Shown: positions 1-7,585 of the stretch, in pieces | How the letters are laid out: every line of letters starts with the position of its first letter | How positions within the stretch are numbered: position 1 is the first letter of the stretch | Assembly (NCBI GenBank): GCA_934247935.1 | Contig: CAKQKE010000003.1 | Location: 1-64,000 of the forward strand | Reading direction: 5' to 3' | Length of the DNA: 64,000 nt | DNA from: an uncultured Clostridia bacterium | Lineage (GTDB): Bacteria; Bacillota; Clostridia; Christensenellales; Borkfalkiaceae | The notes under the pieces: model-generated | What the model was told of the DNA's origin: nothing | Database searches by the model: none | The model's input: only the letters and a program-made list of their open reading frames with translations | Translations under genes and position numbers: made by a program

Positions 1-3000
1 TCCAATTGAAGTTATACCGTCCGGTATTATTATATTTGTAAGGCTGTAACAATTATTGAACGCAGAATCACCGATTGTTGTCACACTACTAGGTATTATT
101 ATATTTGTAAGCCCAATACAGGCAGCAAACGCATAATCTCCTATTGACGTTACACCGTCCGGTATTGTTATACTTGTAAGTTTAGAACATTCAGAGAACG
201 CCCAATTACCGATTGAGATTACGCTGTCGGGTATTGTTATACCTGTAAGTCCTCTACACCAACTAAACGCATAATCACCAATTGAAGTTACACTGTCGGG
301 TATAACAATACTCGTAAGTCCGCTACACCAACTAAACGCATAATTTCCAATTGCTGTTACACCATAAGGAATAACACTATTTTCGCAACCCAATATTAAT
401 GTATTTATAGATGTTTCTATTAAACAATCATTTTCGCTGTGATATTTTGTATTTCCCGAAGATACATTTATACTCGTAAGCCCCCTACACCGACTAAACG
501 CACTGTCTCCGATTGATGTTACACTGTCGGGTATTGTTATACTTGTAAGTCCGCTACAATTATAAAAAGCACAATTACCGATTGAAGTTACACTATTGGG
601 TATAACAATACTCGTAAGCCCGCTACAATCCCAAAACGCATAATCACCTATTGTTGTTACACTATCGGGTATTGTTATACTTGTAAGTTCTCTACAACCA
701 CTAAACGCATTACCTGCTATATCAAGAGTACCTTCTTTAATCACTATTTCGGCATTATCAGGCATTGTCCCTTTATACCCACAAACAACTTTGCCAAAAT
801 AAATTAGTCCGTCGGGTTGATTATTATACCAAGCAGTATCAGAAAACACATTTAAACCGATGCTTGTCACATTATCGGGTATAGTTATACTCGTAAGACT
901 GTTACACCCTTCGAATGTTCCTCTAAAAATCGTTTTTATACCTTTTCCAAACACAATACTTTTTAGTCTACTACAGTCGGTAAATGCATCAAACGCGATT
1001 CTCGTTACACTATCAGGAATTGTGACACTAATAAGTCCTCTACAACCATAGAACGCAGAATCACCAATTAAAGTTACGCTGTCGCCTATCGTTATATCCG
1101 CAAGTCTAATACAATCCTCAAACGCACTGTTGCCGATTGTTGTTACACTGTCGGGTATTGTTATACTTGTAAGACTACTACACCAACGAAACGCAAAACC
1201 ACTGATTGTCGTTATACTATCGGGTAACGTTATTTCCGTAAGACTCGAGCAACCAGCAAACGCATAATATCCTATTGACGTAGCACCGTCCGGTATTGTT
1301 ATACTCATAAGTCCGTCACATCCAGAGAACGCCCAATTACCGATTGAGATTACGCTGTCGGGTATTGTTATACCCGTAAGTCCGCTACAATCAGAGAATG
1401 CACAATCTCCTATTGACGTTACACTATTAGGTATTGTTATACTTTTTAGACCACTACAATTATAGAACGCATAATCTCCGATTGAAGTTACACTATTGGG
1501 TATAACAATACTTGTAAGTCCGCTACAATTATAGAACGCAGAATCTCCGATTGAAGTTATGCTACTTGGCAAAATCAAATCTTTAATAAGTTCGCCTTTT
1601 AAATAAATATTTTTATTAATTGAGGTATATTTACCCATTAAATTACTCAATCCGGAAATATTAAACCAAGCAGTTAAATCGTTTATATATATATTCGTAA
1701 GCACTTCACAACCATCGAACGCTTCTTCACCAATTCTTTTTACGCTATTAGGTATAACAATACTCGTAAGCCCGTTACAAGATCCAAATGCAGCATACCC
1801 TATTGTCGTTTCACCATTTGGTATAACAATACTCGTAAGTCCACTACAACCAAAAAATGCAAAACTTCCGATTGTTGTTACACTATCGGGGATTGTTATA
1901 GTTGTAATTTGACTACAATTATAAAACGCTTCATCACTAATTGATATTACTTTTTTGCCTTTATATGCAGATTTTATTACTATATCCGTTTTGTCACAAT
2001 TTAACCCGATTATGGTATAACAATCACCATCTACTTGCAATTTTACGTCATATTCGTCCCAAACTGCCGTCAACGTCATGCTGCCGATAGAGCCTTTTGC
2101 AATTTCGGTCACTTTAACGCCGTTTTGTCTCCACTCTACGAAATCGGCATTTATATAATAAGCGTCGCTTAAAACGATTGTTTCGCTTTCGATTGTATAT
2201 TCGAGCGGGTTGAGCGAATTGTTCGTTCCTTTTCCGCAGTCGTAAGTAATTTTATAAACTATCGGCGTATAACTTGCACTAAACGTTTTGTCTCCGATAC
2301 TGCCTTTTCCTATTTTACCGTTATTATCCCAAGTTGAATTATAGCCACGTTTTGTGGGGGTAAATAACAATATTTCGTCTTCTACCGTATAAGTAGTAGG
2401 ATTTTCCCCCTCTAACGTTCCGCCGTTTAAATTGTAATAAATATTGTAAGTGATAATATTCCACTCTGCACTAATAGTCGTATCTTTTGTAATGGGTGTG
2501 GAAAAATCGTAATTCCATTTAACAAAAGTATAACCTTTTCTTTCGGCAGATTCGGGCATCGTTGCGCAAAAATCTTCTTCTATTTGCCGGTCGGGTATTT
2601 CCGTTCCGCCGTTTGTGTCGAAACTTACCGTATACATAGGTCTACGGCGAATAGTTACTTCGTATTCCGTTTGAAACTCGCCATCCAACATTTCTATAAT
2701 GTAAACAGTGTTGTCTCCTACGTTTAAAGGAATCGTTTTTGTTGCAACTTGCTGACTGCCGTAAACATCCAAAGACACGACGTATTTAATAAGCCCCACC
2801 GCTTCGATTTCGTTGATAAAAGAAAAAGTTTTTGTGTCGTTGCTCACTTTACCGTAAACTTTATCGCCGTTTACCGAAAGTGTTTTGAAAGCCATATAAC
2901 TTTCAAGTTTTGAATCTTCGTCGATTATTGTGTCGGTTGCGGTACAACCCTTATGGTCGCAATGCGCCGTTTTCGTACCGTTTTTTTCATACGTTGCGTT

Positions 3001-3645
3001 GTTGTCTGAAACGTAATTCGTGAAACTGTGCCCTAATTTACTGCCCGTGTCAGTAATCGTATCGGTTTCGTCGCAATGGTCGCACTTTGCGGTCTTCGTT
3101 CCATCTTCGGTACAAGTTGCGTTGTTATCAGAAACATAGTTTGTAAAACTATGACCCAACGTATCGCCGTACTCGAACGTTTCAGTTCCCTTTTCTCCAC
3201 ACTTGCACGAGTAGTAATATTTTGCTTTTTGAGTACAAGTTGCTTCGGAGCATAAATACTCGTCCGTCGCTACTTGTTTGTCGTAAGTATGCTGTAATTT
3301 TGACCCAACATCCGTAACAGTATCCGTTTCATCACAACGGTCGCACTTTGCTGTCTTTGTTCCGTCTTCGGTACACGTTGCATTGTTGTCCGAAACGTAG
3401 TTTGTAAACTTATGTCCCAAAGCATCGCCGTACTCGAACGTTTCAGTGCCTTTTTCTCCGCACTTGCACGAATAAAAATACTTCGCCTTTTGAGTACAAG
3501 TCGCCGCCGATGACAAATATTTGTCCGTCACGGTTTCGACCGTGAAACTGTGAGTATGCTTGTTATTGTTTTTGCAGCCGACCATAAACAGCGATGCCGA
3601 CGCCAAAAACGTTAAGCATAAAGCAAAAAGTACAAACTTTTTCAT
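1..3645 (-). CDS. BspA-like leucine-rich repeat surface lipoprotein (3' end beyond window)
   Basis: The reading frame is open from ATG 3645 to the left edge, so about 1,215 residues are visible and the C-terminus is missing. I chose ATG 3645 because GGAGGG (3654-3659) lies 8 nt upstream; an in-frame ATG at 3651 is too close to it. Residues 1-23 form a lipoprotein signal with lipobox ending at Cys24. Next come cysteine-pair modules (SCKCGEKGT, CDRCDETDT), a beta-sandwich-like segment (NTVYIIE), three or four Listeria-Bacteroides repeats (GYTFVKWNYDF type), then some twenty-five LRR_5 repeats of the form LTSITIPDSVTSIG-AF-CSG. The family is known for cell-surface, often adhesive, proteins; the ligand here is unknown. 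It is a paralogue of the gene at 11352-15305 and shares the same type of 5' leader. Confidence 0.9.
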   Translation of the reverse strand, partial: MKKFVLFALCLTFLASASLFMVGCKNNNKHTHSFTVETVTDKYLSSAATCTQKAKYFYSCKCGEKGTETFEYGDALGHKFTNYVSDNNATCTEDGTKTAKCDRCDETDTVTDVGSKLQHTYDKQVATDEYLCSEATCTQKAKYYYSCKCGEKGTETFEYGDTLGHSFTNYVSDNNATCTEDGTKTAKCDHCDETDTITDTGSKLGHSFTNYVSDNNATYEKNGTKTAHCDHKGCTATDTIIDEDSKLESYMAFKTLSVNGDKVYGKVSNDTKTFSFINEIEAVGLIKYVVSLDVYGSQQVATKTIPLNVGDNTVYIIEMLDGEFQTEYEVTIRRRPMYTVSFDTNGGTEIPDRQIEEDFCATMPESAERKGYTFVKWNYDFSTPITKDTTISAEWNIITYNIYYNLNGGTLEGENPTTYTVEDEILLFTPTKRGYNSTWDNNGKIGKGSIGDKTFSASYTPIVYKITYDCGKGTNNSLNPLEYTIESETIVLSDAYYINADFVEWRQNGVKVTEIAKGSIGSMTLTAVWDEYDVKLQVDGDCYTIIGLNCDKTDIVIKSAYKGKKVISISDEAFYNCSQITTITIPDSVTTIGSFAFFGCSGLTSIVIPNGETTIGYAAFGSCNGLTSIVIPNSVKRIGEEAFDGCEVLTNIYINDLTAWFNISGLSNLMGKYTSINKNIYLKGELIKDLILPSSITSIGDSAFYNCSGLTSIVIPNSVTSIGDYAFYNCSGLKSITIPNSVTSIGDCAFSDCSGLTGITIPDSVISIGNWAFSGCDGLMSITIPDGATSIGYYAFAGCSSLTEITLPDSITTISGFAFRWCSSLTSITIPDSVTTIGNSAFEDCIRLADITIGDSVTLIGDSAFYGCRGLISVTIPDSVTRIAFDAFTDCSRLKSIVFGKGIKTIFRGTFEGCNSLTSITIPDNVTSIGLNVFSDTAWYNNQPDGLIYFGKVVCGYKGTMPDNAEIVIKEGTLDIAGNAFSGCRELTSITIPDSVTTIGDYAFWDCSGLTSIVIPNSVTSIGNCAFYNCSGLTSITIPDSVTSIGDSAFSRCRGLTSINVSSGNTKYHSENDCLIETSINTLILGCENSVIPYGVTAIGNYAFSWCSGLTSIVIPDSVTSIGDYAFSWCRGLTGITIPDSVISIGNWAFSECSKLTSITIPDGVTSIGDYAFAACIGLTNIIIPSSVTTIGDSAFNNCYSLTNIIIPDGITSIG

Positions 3646-3659
3646 TAACATATCCCTCC

Positions 3660-3857
3660 GATTAAAATTAAAAAATGCGTCACTTCAAACGAAATGACGC
3701 ACCGTAGTCAATGCACCGTTTCGCTTGCCGCGACGCAAACATATAAAACTAAATCAAAATGAATATGTAACGCGAAAAAGATACACTTCTACCGAGAATA
3801 TGTATCACCTTGAATTAGTTTTGAAAAACTTTTTAAGTTATTTAGTTTGCGTCGCAT
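3660..3857 (-). ncRNA. Structured 5' leader with antiterminator/terminator (copy 1)
   Basis: Read on the minus strand, the leader folds as P1 (3845-3855 with 3730-3740, 11 perfect pairs, GCGACGCAAAC), P2 (3810-3822 with 3745-3757), and an apical hairpin P3 (3780-3806). The box TTTTCGCGTTACATA (3764-3778) lies unpaired between P3 and P2'. After P1', 3712-3726 can pair with 3687-3701 as an antiterminator; the competing hairpin 3676-3701 followed by six U (3670-3675) is an intrinsic terminator ending just before the RBS. The same design recurs at 15335-15505 with different stem sequences. I do not recognise a named riboswitch class; the ligand, if any, is unknown. Confidence 0.8.
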
Positions 3858-3861
3858 CTAT

Positions 3862-3890
3862 ATATTAACACTTTTGTAAAATTTTTGCAA
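3862..3890 (-). promoter_or_regulatory. Promoter of the first LRR lipoprotein leader
   Basis: Minus-strand -35 TTGCAA (3890-3885), 17-bp spacer, -10 TAATAT (3867-3862). The predicted start, near 3855, falls at the first base of leader stem P1. The promoter of the second LRR gene has the same -35, the same spacing and similar flanks. Confidence 0.7.
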
Positions 3891-4017
3891 TGAAATTATT
3901 AAATTATTTGGTTTAACTGTCGGTCAGTAGCCGCAAACATGTATAATTAGACGAATTAATTGCGCCATATTTAAAAAACGTTATTTTTTTGTTTTTCTTT
4001 ATTACTCACGCAATAGA

Positions 4018-4046
4018 TTGACTTTTTTATATACCCGTTGTATAAT
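4018..4046 (+). promoter_or_regulatory. purA promoter
   Basis: Near-consensus sigma-A type promoter: TTGACT (4018-4023), 17-bp spacer, TATAAT (4041-4046). The leader is about 45 nt and contains an AAAGGAG ribosome binding site. I see no purine riboswitch in it. Confidence 0.8.
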
Positions 4047-4098
4047 ATTGTAGTTTGAAAAGGACGTAAAAATAAACTCAAAAGGAGCAGGAAATAAT

Positions 4099-5376
4099 AT
4101 GTTGACTTCTATTGTAGGCATAAATTGGGGAGACGAAGGCAAAGGCAGAATGGTTGACCTTCTTTCTCAGGATTACGACATAGTTGTGAGATATCAAGGC
4201 GGCAACAACGCCGGACACACCGTTATTAACGAAAAGGGCAAATTCGTGCTTAATTTGCTTCCGTCGGGTATTCTTCGCGATGAAGTGGTAAACGTTATGG
4301 GCAACGGCATGGTTATCGACCTTAAACACCTCTTCGGCGAAGTGGCAAAACTTAAAGAAGCGGGCATAAACATTTCCCCGAAAAACCTTAAAATTTCGGA
4401 TAAAGCGGTAATTTGCATGCCTTACAACGTGCTTCAGGACAAACTCGAAGAAGGCAGACTTAAAGACAAAAAATACGGCTCTACTCAAAGAGGAATCGGT
4501 CCTATTTACGGCGATAAATATCTCAAAAAAGCATTGCGCATGGGCGAACTTAAAGATATCGGGAGAATGAAAGAAAGACTTAAAGATATCCTCGAGTGGA
4601 AAAACCTTACGATTACAAAAGTGTACGACCACGAGGCTTGTGCTTACGAAGATATGTGCGCTTATCTCGACGAATTCGGCAATGCTTTTAAAGATTACGT
4701 GTGCGATACGGGCGCATTTTTGAACCAAGCCGAAAACAGCGGAAAGAAAATTTTGTTCGAGGCTCAACTCGGCGCACTCCGCGATATCGACTTCGGTATT
4801 TATCCGTACACTTCTTCTTCCAACACCATTGCGGCGTACGCTCCCATCGGCGCGGGAATCCCTGGAAAGAAACTCGACAACGTAATCGGCATTATGAAAG
4901 CATACTCCACTTGCGTTGGCGAAGGCCCGTTTAACGTGGAATATTTCGGAGAAAAAGCGGAAGCATTGAGAAAAGCGGGCAACGAATACGGCGCGGCTAC
5001 CGGCAGACCCAGAAGAGTCGGTCCGTTCGACGTCGTGGCGTCTAAATACGGCATTCTGATGCAAGGCGCAGATGAAATTGCACTTACCAAACTCGACGTT
5101 CTTTCGGGAGCGAAAGAACTTGAAGTTTGCGTCGCTTACGAAAAAGACGGCGTACAAACCACCGACTTCCCCGCCCCGTACGAACTTGACGATTACAAAC
5201 CCGTAAACATCACTTTACCCGGTTGGGACTGCGACATTTCTTCTTGCAGAAAGCCGCAAGACCTCCCGAAAAACGCATGCGATTATATCAAAACAATCGA
5301 AAAACTCACGGGTTGCAAGATTAAATACGTATCCGTCGGCGCAGAAAGAGACGAATATATTGTATTCGAGGACTGA
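4099..5376 (+). CDS. purA: Adenylosuccinate synthetase
   Basis: 425 residues, normal length for PurA. The enzyme joins IMP and aspartate using GTP, the first committed step from IMP to AMP, in the cytoplasm. The N-terminal GTP-binding loop GDEGKG (residues 11-16, catalytic Asp12) and GGNNAGHT (34-41, catalytic His40) are intact, as are the later TGRPRRVGPFDVV and LTKLDVLSG segments. The residue after the loop is Arg where Lys is common, a tolerated variation. AAAGGAG lies just upstream of ATG 4099. It appears co-transcribed with the following DUF896 gene, which starts one base after the purA stop. Confidence 0.97.
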   Translation: MLTSIVGINWGDEGKGRMVDLLSQDYDIVVRYQGGNNAGHTVINEKGKFVLNLLPSGILRDEVVNVMGNGMVIDLKHLFGEVAKLKEAGINISPKNLKISDKAVICMPYNVLQDKLEEGRLKDKKYGSTQRGIGPIYGDKYLKKALRMGELKDIGRMKERLKDILEWKNLTITKVYDHEACAYEDMCAYLDEFGNAFKDYVCDTGAFLNQAENSGKKILFEAQLGALRDIDFGIYPYTSSSNTIAAYAPIGAGIPGKKLDNVIGIMKAYSTCVGEGPFNVEYFGEKAEALRKAGNEYGAATGRPRRVGPFDVVASKYGILMQGADEIALTKLDVLSGAKELEVCVAYEKDGVQTTDFPAPYELDDYKPVNITLPGWDCDISSCRKPQDLPKNACDYIKTIEKLTGCKIKYVSVGAERDEYIVFED

Positions 5377-5377
5377 T

Positions 5378-5629
5378 ATGGTAAACATTAAAAGGATAAA
5401 CGAACTTGCTAAAAAACGACGCGAAGCAGGACTTACCGAAGAAGAGAAAAAGGAACAAGCCGTACTCCGCAAAGAATATATCGACAGCGTTGTGGGAAAC
5501 CTGAAAGCCGAACTCGACAATACTTATATTATCGACGAAAACGGCAAACATAAGGTTGAACCCAAAAACAAAACGAGTGACGGCGAAACAAAAACAACCG
5601 ACAACCCCGAAGACAAAGTGCTTAACTAA
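5378..5629 (+). CDS. DUF896 (YnzC/UPF0291) family small protein
   Basis: 83 residues from ATG 5378, one base beyond the purA stop, with a GAGGA ribosome binding site inside the purA end. The N-terminal helical hairpin INELAKKRREAGLTEEEK followed by LRKEYIDSVVGNLKAELDN is the hallmark of DUF896, small Firmicute cytoplasmic proteins of unclear function. The tail after about residue 55 is lysine-, threonine- and asparagine-rich and looks disordered. Tight coupling with purA suggests co-expression, not a shared function. Confidence 0.88.
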   Translation: MVNIKRINELAKKRREAGLTEEEKKEQAVLRKEYIDSVVGNLKAELDNTYIIDENGKHKVEPKNKTSDGETKTTDNPEDKVLN

Positions 5630-5666
5630 CCGATTTTAAAAGTCGCTTTTTGACTTAAACGGTTTT
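5628..5666 (+). terminator. Terminator of the purA operon
   Basis: Interrupted stem AACCG...AAAGTC / GACTTaaaCGGTT followed by TTTTC, overlapping the DUF896 stop. Directly downstream of both genes. Confidence 0.6.
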
Positions 5667-5790
5667 CTCAGGGGCTATATTGCTATTTTAGGTCTTTGCC
5701 CAACGGCTGCATTCAGGGCTATATTGACGGCTTTGCTCAACTGATGTATTGATTATGTCGGCGGCTTTGCCAACGGCTACATTGACTGTT
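5667..5790. repeat. Degenerate short tandem repeats after purA operon
   Basis: About three degenerate copies of a unit built from GGCTATATTG, GGCTTTGC and CAACGGCTGCATT segments. No convincing ORF. It may be decayed hairpin DNA. Confidence 0.45.
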
Positions 5791-5830
5791 AATTTATATA
5801 TTGTAGAATATCAAAATATTTTGGTTTTAG

Positions 5831-6097
5831 ACGGCGTGGCTGCAAATTATAGCCACGCCGTATTTATGTTTTACACAACTTCATTTTTATATAACTTCAC
5901 TTTTATGCAACCCCACAGCGTGTTTATTTTTCACACAACTCTTCTTTTATACAACCTTACTTCAAAACAACTCCACTTTTATACAACTCTACGCCGTGTT
6001 TATGTTTATATAAACCGACAAAATCGCAATAAAGTTTTATACAACAAAAAGACTATTTTATAGCATACGTATGCTACAAAATAGTCTTTTTGTTATT
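5831..6097 (+). repeat. Dispersed element copy A (hairpin, 16-bp tandem repeats, terminal hairpin)
   Basis: The element begins with an 11-bp hairpin (5831-5861, ACGGCGTGGCT arms). Next come about six to seven degenerate 16-bp units close to TTTTATACAACTCTAC (5869-5995), a GCCGTGTTTAT stretch, and a perfect 46-base palindrome (6046-6091) whose centre is GCATACGTATGC. Copy B (7586-7761) has the same order and very similar last 100 bases, but only two tandem units. The palindrome ends in TTTTT and can terminate transcription in either direction. An ORF through this region is an artefact shared by both copies. Confidence 0.75.
6056..6081. repeat. ATACGTAT palindrome, copy a
   Basis: 26-base palindromic element at the centre of the terminal hairpin of element A, between the convergent purA operon and XRE gene. 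Core GCATACGTATGC flanked by TTTTA and CAAAA arms. Confidence 0.7.
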
Positions 6098-6222
6098 TTT
6101 TTCATTATTTATTTCCGTGCTTTATAAAACAAAATAATTATTTTTATAAATTTAATCTTTATTGTTTTTAATCAATAATTTATTATATAACGGCGCAACT
6201 TTCGCCCTATAGTTTTAAAAAG

Positions 6223-6432
6223 TTATAAATCGGTTTTACCTATCAAATAATCAACCGAAACGTCAAAAAAATCGGAAAGAATTATTAATTGAGCGATACT
6301 CGGTTCGCTATGCCCGCTTTCCCAATGAGAAACCGCCATTTTAGAAGTGTTGACGATTTTGCCCAACTGTTGTTGGGAAATATCCTTTTCTGCTCTCAAT
6401 TCTTTTAATCTATCCTTAAACTCCATATTCAT
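6223..6432 (-). CDS. XRE (Cro/C1-type) HTH transcriptional regulator
   Basis: 69 residues from ATG 6432 (or 67 from ATG 6426); an upstream extension would run through the operators and is unlikely. Nearly the whole protein is one HTH_3 domain: RLKELRAEKDISQQQLGKIV, then the recognition-helix region NTSKMAVSHWESGHSEPS and the end helix LSDFFDVSVDYLIGK. Two palindromes GTAAC-N7-GTTAC (6436-6452 and 6466-6482) lie immediately upstream. One of them is the exact spacer of a consensus promoter reading away from this gene. By analogy with this family, it probably represses that divergent promoter and itself. Confidence 0.88.
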   Translation of the reverse strand: MNMEFKDRLKELRAEKDISQQQLGKIVNTSKMAVSHWESGHSEPSIAQLIILSDFFDVSVDYLIGKTDL

Positions 6433-6435
6433 TTT

Positions 6436-6452
6436 GTAACCAAATTTGTTAC
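6436..6452. promoter_or_regulatory. XRE operator, proximal site
   Basis: Palindrome GTAACCAAATTTGTTAC, ending 4 bp before the XRE start codon. Its centre is 30 bp (about three helical turns) from the second copy, which suits cooperative dimer binding. Confidence 0.6.
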
Positions 6453-6459
6453 AAAATAC

Positions 6460-6488
6460 TTGACAGTAACAAAATTTGTTACTATAAT
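6460..6488 (+). promoter_or_regulatory. Consensus promoter with palindromic operator as its spacer
   Basis: TTGACA (6460-6465) and TATAAT (6483-6488) match the sigma-A consensus exactly. The 17-bp spacer (6466-6482) is the perfect palindrome GTAACAAAATTTGTTAC. A bound dimer would block RNA polymerase directly. Transcription would run right, into the hairpin-rich stretch and the gene at 6995. Confidence 0.8.
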
Positions 6489-6640
6489 ATTGCGAGGTTG
6501 CAAACTTGCTTGCAAGGGTTTGCAACCTCGCAATATTTCAATTCAGAAGCGCAAAAATGGAATATTTTTGCATAAGTCCGCAGGGACTTGAAAGATTTTG
6601 ACTTTAGTCAAAAGATTTACTCCTTAATTATAATATAAGA
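6489..6640 (+). ncRNA. Hairpin-rich unit A (candidate structured RNA)
   Basis: Starts at the predicted transcription start. Four hairpins in a row: H1 6489-6534 (17-bp perfect stem, apical loop containing CTTGCTTGCAAGGGTTT), H2 6551-6571, H3 6574-6589, H4 6596-6613. They are followed by ATTTACTCCTTA and TATAATATAAGA. Unit B (6772-6911) has the same order with different stems but the same apical loop and linkers. No ORF of useful length; a 14-codon ORF at the H2 ATG lacks a ribosome binding site. Confidence 0.65.
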
Positions 6641-6670
6641 TGTAATCTTGGTTAAAATCAATGTTTTTTC

Positions 6671-6762
6671 AATTTGTGTCGCAAGAAAAATTTAATTTTT
6701 ATTGCGGTTTGTGTTTAGCAAACCTAAAATTTAACTTGCTGAAATTTTAACGACACATAATT
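6671..6762 (+). ncRNA. Cloverleaf (four-way junction) inverted-repeat structure
   Basis: Closing stem AATT-TGTGTC (6671-6680) with GACACA-AATT (6752-6762). Inside it are three directly abutting hairpins: 6681-6705 (GCAA...TTGC with A/T-rich inner stem), 6706-6724 (GGTTTG/CAAACC) and 6725-6749 (TAAAATTT/AAATTTTA). Nothing but two bases is left unpaired at the junction. It could act as RNA or as extruded DNA. No tRNA-like arms or anticodon are seen. Confidence 0.6.
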
Positions 6763-6771
6763 ATAATATAA

Positions 6772-6911
6772 GAAATTGGAGACTTGCTTGCAAGGGTTTA
6801 CAATTTCGCATTTTACATATTCAGAAGTGCAAAGTGTCAACTTTGCGAGCGCGTCAGCGCAAAATTTTGAACTCGTTTCAAAATTTACTTCTTATAGTTT
6901 ATAATATAAAA
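6772..6911 (+). ncRNA. Hairpin-rich unit B (second copy)
   Basis: Hairpins H1' 6772-6807 (GAAATTG/CAATTTC), H2' 6829-6846 (GCAAAGT/ACTTTGC), H3' 6849-6860 (GCGC/GCGC), H4' 6862-6886 (10 perfect bp), then ATTTACTTCTTA and TATAATATAAAA. The apical loop CTTGCTTGCAAGGGTTT (6783-6799) and linker ATTCAGAAG-GCAAA match unit A, while every stem differs in sequence but still pairs. Confidence 0.65.
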
Positions 6912-6994
6912 AGAATAAACAAAATCGAAACTTATTTAAGCATGAAGCGCAAAAATAGAATATTTTAGTAATTAGTATTCAATGAGGAATTTAT

Positions 6995-7495
6995 ATGAAT
7001 GAAGTAAAAGCAGTAAGTAAAGCGTTTAATATTTTATGTATACTTGTCCGTATTATTTCCATGATTATAATTTCAATTTCATGGAAAAATATAACAATAT
7101 TCCCTATTTTGTCATTAATAATGTGTTTTATCACTATAATAATTGCCACTTCGGCAATTAATAGCCTCGATATTAACGGAAAATCAGTCGCTATAGGCGT
7201 ACTCGATTTATTGTTTGTAAGTATTATCGGGGGAATATACTATTTATGCTGGAATCCAAATATAAATTTACAAAATAATTCAGGCGGCTATTTCAACAAT
7301 AGTCCACAAAATAATAACAATGAAACAACTGTACTCACTCAAAATGATAATCAAAATCATTGCGACAACACAATTCAGCACAGCGACACTACAGTAACCG
7401 ACGGGAGATATTGCCGATATTGTGGACACAAAATACCTGCCGACGCATCGTTTTGCGCTTATTGCGGCAAAAATCAAAGCGAAAACAATAATTAA
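6995..7495 (+). CDS. Membrane protein with C-terminal zinc ribbon
   Basis: 166 residues, ATG 6995 with TGAGGA 8 bases upstream. Three hydrophobic segments lie at about residues 10-29, 33-52 and 65-84. Next comes an Asn/Gln-rich linker (about 92-130) and a C-terminal zinc ribbon YCRYCGHKIPADASFCAYCG (CxxC...CxxC). Such zinc-ribbon/TM proteins are common in Firmicutes with no assigned role. It sits downstream of the XRE-controlled promoter and the hairpin units, so it may be the regulated output of this module; that is inference. Confidence 0.8.
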   Translation: MNEVKAVSKAFNILCILVRIISMIIISISWKNITIFPILSLIMCFITIIIATSAINSLDINGKSVAIGVLDLLFVSIIGGIYYLCWNPNINLQNNSGGYFNNSPQNNNNETTVLTQNDNQNHCDNTIQHSDTTVTDGRYCRYCGHKIPADASFCAYCGKNQSENNN

Positions 7496-7585
7496 AACAC
7501 CTTTTCAACACTACTAATCAAAACTCGGCAATAAATATATGATATATCAATTTAAATCAAAAAATCATTATCGGTTTAGTATACC

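Noticed and set aside
3730..3855. c-di-GMP-I (GEMM) riboswitch suggested by GACGCAAAC
   Set aside because: The similarity is limited to one strand of P1, it is absent in the second leader, and the GEMM core and tetraloop receptor are not found.
4078..5157. 359-codon ORF antisense to purA
   Set aside because: Pure antisense shadow of a well-conserved gene; its translation is Phe/Arg-rich with no recognisable domain and no ribosome binding site.
5749..6063. 104-codon ORF on the plus strand
   Set aside because: It runs through the 16-bp tandem repeats and terminal hairpin of element A. The matching ORF at 7539-7766 arises from copy B. Repeat DNA, not coding.
6671..6762. tRNA gene suggested by the cloverleaf
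   Set aside because: No TTC-loop consensus, no proper anticodon arm, no CCA-compatible acceptor; arms abut without variable loop.
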